NCBI GenBank assembly: GCA_903813345.2
Contig: CAIIXF020000003.1
Location: 12,850,931 to 12,914,930, forward strand
Reading direction: 5' to 3'
From: Owenia fusiformis
Lineage: Eukaryota > Annelida > Polychaeta > Sabellida > Oweniidae
DNA length: 64,000 nucleotides
Position numbers and translations under genes: made by a program. The notes beneath the pieces were generated by a model. It had not been told where the DNA came from. It did not search any database and saw only the letters and a program-made list of their open reading frames with translations. Of the stretch, positions 12,415 to 24,300 are shown one piece after another (position 1 is the stretch's first letter; each line of letters opens with the position of its first letter).

Positions 12415-13356
12415 ATGATGCGACGTAAAAGAAGTCCATATGGGACGTGTGACGCTTACATCAACCTTTCTAATTCCCTCTTCAATGCAATTGAGGACGA
12501 AAATGATTCTCAAGTATCGAGGGTTCTAGAATCCAACAAGGAGCTCGCAAAGGAAATCATCCAAACGACTGTTTATATTCAGAACTTTGGCGAAGGTACC
12601 GTGTTCCACGCTGCTGCATACTACGGACACTGTAATATCGTAAGAACATTTCTTAAACACGGGGTTGATGTGAATATGAAGGACAGTAGAAATCGTACTG
12701 CACTTCATGCAGCGGCTGTAAGAGGTTTATTAAACATGGTGTCATACCTTATTAAAGAACAAAGCGTCATTGATACCAAGGACAGATGGGGACAGACTCC
12801 CCTCCACAAAGCCTGTAGCTATGGATACACAGATGTCGCGATGGTTTTGCTTAAAAAGGGAGCCCATCCAGAGTTTATGGATAACTTTGGAAGAACCCCT
12901 TTGGATGTTTCAGTTTTGATGGGTCATTCTCAAACCGCCGAATTTCTTACGAAATTTCTGGGAAGTCATCAAAATGAGAGTTATTCCTGCGATAAATCTG
13001 AGAACAAAATCCGCAAGAACTCCAAGAATATAGACTCCCAAAACTCAATAAGTAAAGACTCCGAGAACTCGGAGATTAATGCCCCTGAAACCTCTGAGAG
13101 TAACGCCTCCCAAACAATTGACAATAACAGCTCACAGATATCTGAAAGTAATGCCCCTCAAAAATCTGATCTTGAGAGTAACGCATTACAAACCACTGAG
13201 GATAATGCCTCCCAAAGTTCTGAAAGTAACGCCAGTGACAATTCTGAACGCAACATTTGTGACAATGAAGCGGGGAATAACGCCTGCAAAAATGATGGTA
13301 TCGCGTGCCCAAAATCAGAGAGTAACACACTTGATAACAATGAGAGTAACGCCTGA
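12415..13356 (+). CDS. Ankyrin-repeat protein with Ser/Asn-rich tail (313 aa, single exon)
   Basis: An uninterrupted frame starts at ATGATG, with an in-frame TAA 27 nt upstream, and ends TGA. Residues about 60-180 form ankyrin repeats: TVFHAAAYYGHCNIVRTFLK, then RTALHAAAVRGLLNMVSYLI, then QTPLHKACSYGYTDVAMVLL, then a capping RTPLDVSVLMGHSQTAEFLT. Such repeats bind partner proteins; the partner is unknown. After residue about 188 the chain is low-complexity, built on degenerate units around SESNASQ/ENNASQ, and is probably disordered. The tail looks like a recent tandem expansion of short coding repeats. No signal peptide or membrane segment was seen. AATAAA motifs at 13760 and 13899 are possible poly(A) signals. 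It could be a functional orphan or a retro-derived gene, since it has no coding introns. Confidence 0.7.
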   Translation: MMRRKRSPYGTCDAYINLSNSLFNAIEDENDSQVSRVLESNKELAKEIIQTTVYIQNFGEGTVFHAAAYYGHCNIVRTFLKHGVDVNMKDSRNRTALHAAAVRGLLNMVSYLIKEQSVIDTKDRWGQTPLHKACSYGYTDVAMVLLKKGAHPEFMDNFGRTPLDVSVLMGHSQTAEFLTKFLGSHQNESYSCDKSENKIRKNSKNIDSQNSISKDSENSEINAPETSESNASQTIDNNSSQISESNAPQKSDLESNALQTTEDNASQSSESNASDNSERNICDNEAGNNACKNDGIACPKSESNTLDNNESNA

Positions 13357-13375
13357 GGTCATGTTAGCAAATCAA

Positions 13376-13433
13376 AGGATATATAGAGATTATCCTATAT
13401 GAGGTTCAGGATATTGGGATTATCCCGAGGCAA
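13376..13433. repeat. Single arm of the TATCCTATATGAGG palindromic repeat
   Basis: This 58-bp block (ATTATCCTATATGAGGTTCA... GGGATTATCCC) matches, reversed, the right arm of the palindrome at 31519-31658. It begins about 20 bp after the ankyrin stop codon. Confidence 0.6.
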
Positions 13434-14549
13434 GTTTTTGTGCGTTATTGCTTGCTGGTGAAGTAATCGCCGTAAACACCGGTCACAGTGAACTATTAAA
13501 TATATACTACAAAACTTGGCAAATGTTGGCTGAAGAATTATAATGAATACTCTACCCACTGGTGCGAGTAGCAACAGTTATTTCAGACCGTAATGATATG
13601 ACCTTAACAACATCAGTATCTTCAGCAAAGGGTCTTTGTAACGTAAATGTACACAATGTTCAATATGTATTACTATAGTACTACTATTAGTTTTTGAGGC
13701 TCTGATTTAAAATAATACATAAAGATTATAAGTTCTTTAATGTTTATTTTCCATGTTAAAATAAATAAGGTACACTCAGTTAATAATATCCAACGTTGTT
13801 CCATGTTAAAGCTGTCTTGATCATGAGATGTAATTAAAGGATGTTTCACATACCTATCAAAGATGTGAGCCAATATAAGTACATAGAAACTATAGAGGAA
13901 TAAAGAAATGAATCGATGTATATACAAAAACGAGTGTTGTATTACGATGCACGGAAAATGAAATATATCTCAAAACCCAAATCTTCTTAAATTATCATGC
14001 AGAGTAAAACAAAATCGTTACTATGTATGTTAAAATCTAAAACTTGTAACATTACCCCCAAAATTTAAATAAAAATGTTTGTCCTCGAACATGCAAAAGG
14101 TCATATATTGTCAATCTAACAGCACATATTAAACAGAAAGAAATTGCAGCATATGCCATTTAAAGGCAGCGATGCTTAATAAGTAAACATCATTTTTTTA
14201 AGGATTTAGCCCTGGAATCAGTGCAATGTGGAATGACCATTTCTCGAATGTGCTTTCCAAAATTTGCATGACATGCGGAGCAAAGGTCAAGTTGGAAAGT
14301 TATCAATTTCAATCTGAGGAATCCAGTTATCACCCTGACAACCGTTTAACTAGTGACCTTGAGTGGGTTATTGGTTATATAATGGAATGCAGTTATGTGA
14401 AATAGCTTCTTCGGGTTGGCTGGAATCCGCGGACACAGCTTCCATAGCTATGTGTGAATATCAAATTATTCACAATGTTACATAATTACCAGCTTTGCTA
14501 ATACAGCATAGTTTTACAAATTAATACACTCCGTTTGATAATCGCAGCC
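13434..14549. other. Intergenic, no gene seen
   Basis: This is the 3' flank of the ankyrin gene. It contains AATAAA at 13760-13765 and 13899-13904 and no supported exon. Confidence 0.45.
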
Positions 14550-14740
14550 TTAAAGGCAGAACCAGATCTTTATTAGGGGGCAAAATTGCAAGCAACGTGC
14601 ACAATTGACCAAGTACTATATCTAGTATGCACTTTGAGGATTTTTAGAAAATAGACATAATAAAAAATGATATGAGCCAAAAATATTCTAAAATAGAATT
14701 CTTTTGTTTAGCCTGCTCGCTAGATCGGATTCTCCCTTTA
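14550..14740. mobile_element. MITE of the TTAAAGGCAGAATCAGATCT family, deleted copy
   Basis: The ends are TTAAAGGCAGAACCAGATCT and GCTAGATCGGATTCTCCCTTTA. Longer family members lie at 17352-18201 and 22691-23061. Confidence 0.7.
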
Positions 14741-14844
14741 TCCTATAAAGATATAATTATGTTGCATTTGTGCTTAAGTTAAATACTTGCATGATATTTA
14801 TGGATCATATCTGAATGTGAATGGTTTCTAAAATATAGTGTATT

Positions 14845-15092
14845 ATCCTATGCCAAGTAGAGTTTTAGGGAGATAAGTTGGTAAGATATATCCCGTATCC
14901 TGATTTTGAGGTTTCCATATCCAGAACCTCCATATCTCCCGCCATATCTCCCGCTTCGGTGCATATCTTCCCGCTTCCGGTAAGTAGTGGAAATGCAATA
15001 AAATGACTTTGCATAAGAATGATTTGATTGTTTTACACCTTGTACTATTGAAATGGCCATATGCACATGAAACTCTACTTGGTATAGGATAA
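14845..15092. repeat. Inverted repeat with TATCCTATGCCAAGTAGAG arms
   Basis: The left arm TATCCTATGCCAAGTAGAGT pairs with ACTCTACTTGGTATAGGATA at the right end. The inside has repeated CATATC(T/C)CCCGC words. A second palindrome follows immediately. Confidence 0.6.
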
Positions 15093-15094
15093 AG

Positions 15095-15237
15095 CAGTTA
15101 TGTACGGTCGGTTTGGATATTGGGTTCATCCCTCGTGAGATATGCACATCTACCTTCGGTCCCTACGGTCCCTCAGGTAGATATGCATATCTCCCTCTGG
15201 ATAAACCCCATATCCAAAACCTCCCAGTACATAACCC
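15095..15237. repeat. Palindromic element with CCCTACGGTCCCT centre
   Basis: The arms pair GTTATGTACGG...GGATATTGGG with CCCCATATCC...AGTACATAAC. The centre reads TTCGGTCCCTACGGTCCCTC. Its architecture is like the palindrome at 31519-31658, which has a CGGGACCTGCGGCCCTCGGG centre. Confidence 0.6.
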
Positions 15238-15246
15238 ATATGTATA

Positions 15247-15295
15247 GAGTCTGATCAAATCTGCAGTTTTTTCTCCTATCATAAAGGATTTCTGC
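15247..15295 (-). pseudogene. Duplicated fragment of the GMC last exon
   Basis: The sequence repeats the end of GMC exon 11 about 118 bp further downstream of it: ATGATAGGAGAGAAAAAACT, then GCAGATTTGATCAGACTC. The peptide would be MIGEKTADLIR. It looks like a small local duplication of the 3' coding end and is not expected to be translated. Confidence 0.6.
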
Positions 15296-15358
15296 TCTAA
15301 GCACAGAGTTTAGAGTCAATAATGCTTCGATAAATTATCACTTTGCGAAAAAGAATCT

Positions 15359-18300
15359 TTACGATTGTCTAATCAAATCTGCAGCCTTCTCTCCTATCAT
15401 AATAGATGGCGCATTGGTGTTGCCTGATATGACATGAGGCATGATGGATGCATCTGCCACTCTCAGATTCTCAATCCCTTTCACTCTGCAAAATATGACA
15501 ATACTACATGTAAGATCCCGAGCAAAGGCAATATCACACCGGAATAGCCTGACTACGTTAAAGGATCAGGTACCGTTGTCACAAATCAAATGGCGGACAT
15601 AACCGTCGCTTCAACTGTTCAATCACTTGGTCCTCATTTGCTCTTGTGAAAATGTGTCATATGAAATCCCAATTTTCGATCAAATTGGGTCGTGAATCGC
15701 CACAATAGAGCGCCTTCGATATCGTTAATGCCAACGGAATCTAAATTTGAGTGATTTAGAAAGACAACGGCATATGGTAATTACAGTATCCGTTGTCCCG
15801 TATCTCAATTTGACCGTTTGATGGTAGAACATTATTAACTGTACAATGAGTATATAGACACTTTGATTGATTGTTGTTCCAAAGGAATTTAGTCTAGGTG
15901 CTCTATTAAATCTATGAAAATCTAATTGAAGCGAAGGTTATGTCCCCCATTTGTGACAACGGTATCTGACTGCCTTTGTCAGGCTATTCCGGGGTGATTA
16001 TAGTAATTAAATATTTAAATTACACTGTGACCGCTCAAAAGCAGATCCCAAAAATATATGACCAATACGTGACAGTTTTGATGTCTATATATAGGCTTTG
16101 GTTTTCATACTTTCAAAATAAAGCTGATTGCTCAGATATTTTTAGGGAAATGTTAATACACAACACAAGCACTATGCAAATAAAAAACATTTCTCTAAAA
16201 AATATCTGAGCAATCAACTATATTTCCAAAGTATGAAAACCGAAGTCTATGGATGACATCAAAATTGTAACGTAACGTTTGTCGTTCATCTTGCCATGGA
16301 TAATCTAAAACGAGGCACACTTCAGACAAAGATGATTGGATTTCATGTATCAAACAATGACATAGATATGAGTAGGTAGTTACCAGTTTCGTCACCAGGT
16401 GGCATGTTCGGTTCAGATAGCATGGCGGGTATAGTAGAAAGTACTTTATAACTTAAATTACATCTGTTTTAGTGACTTTTCAGTCAATTTTCATATTACC
16501 CTTATGTATCTAATAGATATGCAAATTAAAATATGTCCAGTAAAAGAAAATGTTATCTGTCCAATACAACAAAAAGAGATTTCACTTTTTGTGATTTTGT
16601 AACATGGGGTCTATGGGGAATCAATCCGAACTAGAAGTCACCTTTTCAAAAAAAAAAATTCAAAGTTGATAAACAATTTTCAAATCATATATTTAGATGT
16701 ACATCTACATATAGATTTCAAATATGACATCTTTTTGACTGACTTTTGAATATTTAATGACGTTACTCAAGATTCTTTCTACTTGCATCTAGTCTATTGG
16801 ATGCCTATGGTTTATCCTTTTCTTTAGGTATTGATTTTCCTCGTGCGTGAGATTTCGGGATCAATTGAAGAAGCACACGATGTCTCTCCAAATTCTTCAC
16901 AACATTTTCTAATCAGTACCATATAACCATAAGTAGAATAGTAACAGAGACCATATCAAAATCATAAATCAAGGTTAAAGGTACATGTACCTTAACTGTG
17001 GATCTACAACTGAGTTCTTATCAGTTGCTGGTCCCATTCTGCATGTTGATGTCGGATGGTATAAAGTCCACAAGTTTGCTCTGATGAAACAATCCCAATA
17101 AGTATCTGTACCAAATCGGTGAGCCTTACATAAAGGGTGATGATTTCTATTGAGTTCAAATCCTGCCTGTGTGAATGCATTTGTTTTTGCAAGTTTTTCT
17201 GTCCAAACCTTTAAACCTAGTATATAAAACAAATAATCATATATAATTTCAGAAAAAACATTACTTAGATATCAGATCAGTAGGGCTAGCGATGAATGTT
17301 TACGCTGCTTTTTTAAGTTTTGAAATTAATTTTTTTTGTATTGTATTAATCTTTAAAGGCAGAATCAGATCTAGAGGGATGAAACAATTACAAGCAAAAT
17401 GTACAATTGACCTATTAATCTATTCTTTACAATCTCAAATACAATATCTACCAAAATTTTCATGATACGTTATAAATTGGTGAAGTTATTATGGATTCAA
17501 AGTTCAAAAATGGGTGAAAATGTTTAAATTCTCCCAAATAATAAGAAACACCCCAGTCACATTTCCTACGGCGACCTTGCGGTCTATCAATTCTGCGGCC
17601 AGTAACATTTCTACGCTCGCCGTGGAATTTCTGCGCTCTCATACTTTTGCAGTCACATTTCCCACGGCAGCCGCATGGTGAATTTTAAATGTCTGTTGAT
17701 AAATAATACTTTTTTCATTTTATTTACATCGGGACAACTTATAAATGTCATTCATAGTGGTAGGATGTAATATCAAATGAAAAGTGATAGTGAAACATTG
17801 ACAAATAATGATTCAATCTTGTTGAGCCATTTGATTTCTACGGCGACCTCAGAAATGAACAAAAATTATAACTCCGAGTTATAATTTCTACGCCTTCCCT
17901 GCGCCCTGTAAAAATCTGCATACGCCGTACGGAGGCCGCAAGGCGAGCGTAGTTTTTCTACGCTCGCCGCAGAAATTCACCGATTTAATTGATCTGCGGT
18001 CGACTTGCGGCCGCCGTGCGACAAATGTGACTGGGGTGTAACCATTCTTATAGACAAATGACACTTTATTGTAAAAATCTTTAGTTTTCCTGAAATAAAG
18101 TGTGCACTTTTGGAATTTTAAGAAAATAGACATGACAAGGAAGACATGAGCCAGAAACAATTTTTTGTTTGCCTGCTCGCTAGATCTGATGCTCTCTTTA
18201 ACAATTGACTAATTGTATTTTTTATAACTTTATATAATTTTTCATATGATTAAACATATTAACCTGCCATCAAATGTTTCACATCAACTGCATTTTCAAG

Positions 18301-21300
18301 GTAATTGGGCTCAATCAATGGATGATCAAATGGGTCCGTGCTCTGAAGTCTAATTGTACCATTCGTTGCTGGATGGAGCAATGTGACAATGACACTGATT
18401 CCAGTTTTTCCGTCCATTTGCTCATCTGGAAATATTGCATTCCATACCTGTAATAAAATTGTTCATTTTATACCTGGCAGTGCATTGAAATATACCTGAA
18501 AGTGCAATGAAATACTGCATTCCATACCTGAAAGTGCATTGAAATATAGCATTCCCTACCTGAAAGTGCAATGAAATATTGTATTCCATACCTGAAATTA
18601 AATTTGTATTAAAAATAGTTCATTTCATAACAGAAAGAACATTGAAGTAATCAATTTCATATAGGGTGTTAAAAAACTTAACCAAAAGGCTTGCCATAAC
18701 TTTAAGAAAACGTAACCGATTAATGTGTCTACAGAGGCAAGGTTGCCACCTGGAGCATATCATAAAAACTGGAATAATGTCAAAACTCCATGCCTGATCA
18801 AAATGAAACTTTAGATATTATCGAACACGAAATCAACATCTTATGTGCCAAATATGAAGTGCGAAAGTAGTGTAAAATTAAATGATTTATTGGCGGTTCA
18901 ATTTTTTGAACACCCTGTAGCTGGAAGTACATTGCTGACTACAACTGCATGTACACTTTATATAGTATACCCAGTATTTTGACATTCGTGTACCTCATTT
19001 GTATAGCCGATGTTGCCTTTTACATAATCTGTCCCTTTCTCATGTCCATATAATGTTGAAAATACATGAATCTGGATGTATGGGAATTTGTGATCATCCG
19101 GCTGGTAAGGAGTTTTCATGAAATACATCAGGTTGGCCAGTGGATTCTTCCATACACCTGTAGTAGAAAAACATGAAATGGTTCATTAATTCTAACTTAC
19201 ACAGAACAAGATCATTTTTCCAGAAAGCATGTCATTTGAGAACTGAGAAATACAGACTATAATTTACGAAACTAACCTGTTCCAAATAGTTTATACTTCC
19301 AGGTTTCAAGAAAAGAGAACGCTTGGTTTTCCGTAATGGCATCAACTTTGGTAAAATATGTCAAAAGGTCTGTTGTAGGATGGTCCTCCATGTTTTCTCC
19401 AACTGGTAGGTCTGCCACTACAGGTATCTAAGAAAGAAATGACTTATTTCCTTAGTCAGCCATACAAAAAGTAGACTACTACACCTCCTACATAATTATC
19501 AAGACGTTATCCAACATATCTTCCTAAATAGAATAGCCACTTGCATGATTATTTTACAAGCCCAGAATACCAAATGTCCCTGCTTTAGCTCGCTAAGCTT
19601 GGATTACCTGACTTGGAGCACAATGTGGGCAATTACCCCGGGGCAATTACTAAATGTCGTACATTAAAGTAATCCATTATATATAGGGTGTTAAAAACTG
19701 GACCAAAAGGCTTGCCATAACTTTGAGAAATCCTAACCGATTAATGTGTCTACAGAGGCAAGTTTGCCACCTGGAGCATGACACAAAAACTGGAATAATT
19801 TCAAAACTCCATTTCTGAACAACCATAAAGTGTATCATGATGTCCTTCTCACTACACATCTTGACATTATGGGGTATAAGTAAAGTTTCGTTTTTTCTAT
19901 GCAAATACACATTGTGGAGTATTACCAAAACTTCACATTGTGGACTTACTAATGTCGTTCTCACAACACAACTGGATGCGTTTACGTGAATGAGGCCTGG
20001 ATGAATTTGTATGATTCCTCAAAACTTACTCCTAGCTGTTCAAGGTGATTCCTAGGTCCTATTCCAGACAGTAAGAGAATGTGAGGTGATCCGATGGCGC
20101 CTCCTGATAGTATAACTTCCTTTCTTGCTTTTACACTTTTCTTGACCAAGTCCCTTACATAGGTCACGCCCACTGCTTTCTTGCCTTCTAGAAGAACCTG
20201 TTATCAGTTTCAATATAAAAACAATATCATTTTTCATCGCAACATTCGTGTTAAAGGGTTCCGATTAGCATCCCGTGTAAAAACAATATGGCGGCTTCAG
20301 GCGAATCAACTGGATCAGTCCATTTTTAAGAAATAAGGGGAGTTCTGTAAAATCCAGTTTATTGAAATTGTCTTTGAGATAAAGTAATCCGTTTATAATG
20401 ATTTTGAAAACGTTATCCAAAGAGTGATTGCGTTCAAATAATACATATACAACAGCCAATACAAATTCTTGTTTTAGAAACCGGTTTGTCTTGCTTTGTT
20501 TCATTTGTAGGATATTTCATATGCCAAGCTGTGTGCTATTACGTTATGGGGAAATTTAGATGCCAATTTTTCCTTATTATACACAAATAGAAGATCCTGA
20601 AACTTCACCCATAAATGTGGAATTGATTTGTCAAAATAAAATTCACCCTTTTATAAATGTGTGACGATCTATAATATAATTATGCTATATAACAGTTAGA
20701 GGTGTTGACACAACGACCTCGAACCTGTGAACCCTTGAGTATTATTCCGGGATCGGGCCTTTTATACTAAACGGTGAGCAACACCAGAAACGAGCGTTCG
20801 ATTTGCTAAACGATATGCGTCACCCTTTAACATCATATAATATTTAAGTAAAGCCGTGATCATTAATTCTCGAAATTTGTCTGTCGTGGTATAATCTTAT
20901 TATCTTTAAACCAATTTGTTTCTTTCCAGGGTGAATGGGATATGTACACTCCTGTCCATAAGTTTGGCAACCTTAGCTCTCCCATTGAACTACGTGTTAA
21001 AGCCTCTTTACATTTGAATTTTTATTTACTTAACTGGCGATGAAATAACTTACGATATTGATGGAAACGTAACTTGACTTTATTTCCAATAGCTCCAAAG
21101 GACGATTCTCGGTTTGGAGAACAGCCTCCTGGGCTAAAATTTTTTTCATGAAAAATATAGAAATATTACCCAAATTAAACTATGAATATTCAAAAGAGGA
21201 CAATTAAATCTACAAGATGTAAAAATAACAAATTGGTCTGAAGCAGGGATAATGCTCCAATAGACCGATTCAATAAAATACAAGTCTCGATTTGGGGAAA

Positions 21301-24300
21301 GAAGTTCATCAGTGTACTGCGCTAATATTTTTTTTGCGAAAAATCTAGAAATATTACCCAAATTAAATTATGACTATTCAAAAGAAGACATTCAAATCTA
21401 TATTATGTAAAAAATCAAATTTGTCCGAAGCAGGGATAATGCTCATTTAGATTGATGAACTTCGTTCTCCAAACCGAGAATTGTCCTTTTATCAATTTTT
21501 TCCTCAATTACAATAGGTCAAACTTGTTGATAAAGATAAATTTTTGAAAATCGTCATTCCCATGTAATCCAATGTGAAATGAAGGGTTCGGGACAAATCA
21601 GAATATATTTTCAGTAAAAGATTCAGCAAAAATATTTTTCTATAGAAAATTGAATTGTCTAACTTTTTTGTACACTAAATGTATAATTTATTTGACTTCA
21701 GCGCTTCAAAGTCATTTTTGAAAATTATTTTTCGCCTCCTGTGTTATTTCAATGGGAGAGGTTTTTGAAAAACTGTTTTGACTTTAAAGCCCTTTAACTT
21801 TGTTGAACCTGAAAAAAACATATCAATTTTTTGTTAAATAAAGTTAGCAAATTAAATTGCCTGCCTAACTCGATCGTATTTTTGCAAGGATTCGGATGGA
21901 TAGATATTCTGTCATATGACTTGCGGCAAACCTACCATTTCCCATTGGTTAACATGGGAATGTCGATTTTCAAAATTTCATCAAATTTTTCATCAATTTT
22001 CGACTTATTGTAATTGAGGAAAAATAGAGAAAATTTGGAGGTATTGGAAATAAAGTCAAATTACGTTTCCATCAATAGTATAAGTATTTTCATCGCAGGT
22101 TAAGTAAATAAAAATCCAAAGGTAAAGAGGCTTTAACACGTAGTTCGATGGAGGAGCTAAGGTTGCCAAACTTATGGAGAGGAGTGTACATATCCCATTC
22201 ACCCTGGAAAGAAACAAACTGGTTTAAAGATAATAAAATTATACCACGACAGACAAATTCCGAGAATTAATGATCACACTTTACTTAAATATTATATGAT
22301 GCTAACACGAAGGTTCCGAAACTTATCGAGGGGAGTGTAATTATGATCGGCATTAAAATATGTCATTCTGTTATCATGTCACAATGGATAATTATTGCTA
22401 ATATTAGCAACATGTTAATGGCGTCGCAAAATTTAGAGACATTTTCTTTTCATTCGAAAAAGAGATGGTATTGATTTGCATTAAAACCTCCCTTTGTCGA
22501 GGAAAACATTTTGAAACCTACCTTAGATTTGCATTAATGTGTACCGGGTATGTTCCATTGTGTAATGAGGTTTAAAGTCAACATGGTTGTCAGTTAAATT
22601 GAAATCACTACACCTTGTCCCTCGAAGACTCAAGGTACTTCTTATTATAAAAAAGCTTGATGATACGAGCGTATTTACATATGCCTTATATTTAAAGGCA
22701 GAATCTGATCTATATGGGTGACAAAATTACAAGCAACATGTATAATTGACCTTCCAATCTATTCCTTACTATATCAAATACAATATCTCCCAAAAGATTC
22801 ACAATATCTTATAAATTGGTGAAGTTATTAATGATTCAAAGTGCAAAAACGAGTGAAAAATGTTTAAATTCTCCCAAATAATAAGAATGGTAACCATTCT
22901 TATAGAAAAATAATAGATTATTGTAAAAATCTTTAGTTTTCCTGCACTTTTGTGATTTTTAGAAAATAGACATGACAAGGAATGACATGAGACAAAAAAT
23001 ATTCTAAAATTCAAACAATTTTTTGTTTAGCCTGCTCGCTATATCTGATTCTCTCTTTAAATACTGGCTTCCACACTATTGTGCAGATACTGACTTTTGT
23101 GACGTGAGCTTGTGTTGCTACATGTAGATTTTTTCTGTCCATATTTGGCTCTAAGAAGGCAGTTGCAGTGCTGGACCTCTCTCCCTTGGCATCTATAGTA
23201 ACCTGAGCTAAGTTCCAGCCTAAGAAAAAGACAAAGTACCAAATGAAATAAGTATATAGTCTGCCAACAACACGCATAATATTTCTTTTTGGATTTCTTT
23301 TTCAATAAGCAATTGATGTAAAATATATTTTCGCTGGTTATTTAGCATTCAATATTGCAGTGGTTTCCAAAATCATGTAAATATACCTTTATGTATATTG
23401 CGATGAGAACGATTTGAAATAATGTTGGAGACAAGTGTACTATGAAATCAACTACTGAAACTGAAAATAATTTACCCAGTTGATCTTCGCCATTGTAATC
23501 CTCTGTAGTCTTGAACTCTGCTTCAACCGCTGCATCATTTACATACTTTATACATTCAACTTCATCCACAACCGATACTTGTAGAGGCCCCGAGGTACCG
23601 TGGTATTCTATAAATAAATTATAAACACACTGCAGAGCTTCATCTATCATCTAGCTACTTACAAGTCTCCATTTGAAATAAAAGTACATATTTCTAGAAA
23701 TACGGTGTCTATAAAAAGTACACATAACTTCAAAGGCAGATTAAAAGAATTCTTAGCAATATTTCTGGAATACGAACTTGGTAGGAATAAAAGTCCTACT
23801 GAGCTTATCCTCCCCCTAATCATACCTAAATCATTATGTACCTCTCATGAATAACTGAGCTCAGCAAGTCTGCCCATTATGAAAGGTGGTGAAATGAGCA
23901 CTGTGCAGATTTTCATTTAAACAGTGCTGACTGTGATTTTACCACATTTCATAATGGTCATGATTGTACAGGCATCAATGACAGTTACATAATTATCTAG
24001 GTACCGTTTGATTGAGAACAAACTAGACTTTGTATTGCTACCTTTGTATGTCAGAAGTATTGCTCAGGATTCTGGTAATATGACTTTCAAATTGGGTATG
24101 CGTTTTTACGTACACCCTGTAGTTTAAATAAGTTTCTACTTTACCTGGGCTACTTTAAAACTTACAATTATGAGACAATGCTCGTTTACCTTTTTAGATA
24201 ATTTATATTTCTCTTACTTGATTTGCTTAATTTTGGATCAAGTTGTGTTTCAGATTTCCTGAAATATGGAAGTACATCTTTGTAGCTCCACCCTGTGTTT

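Noticed and set aside
13079-13402. Open frames in other phases over the ankyrin tail
   Set aside because: They arise from the low-complexity repeat and disappear outside it.
17460-18160. Basic peptides such as [18 protein letters not shown] on the minus strand
   Set aside because: They are translations of the GC-rich nested element, not conserved coding sequence.
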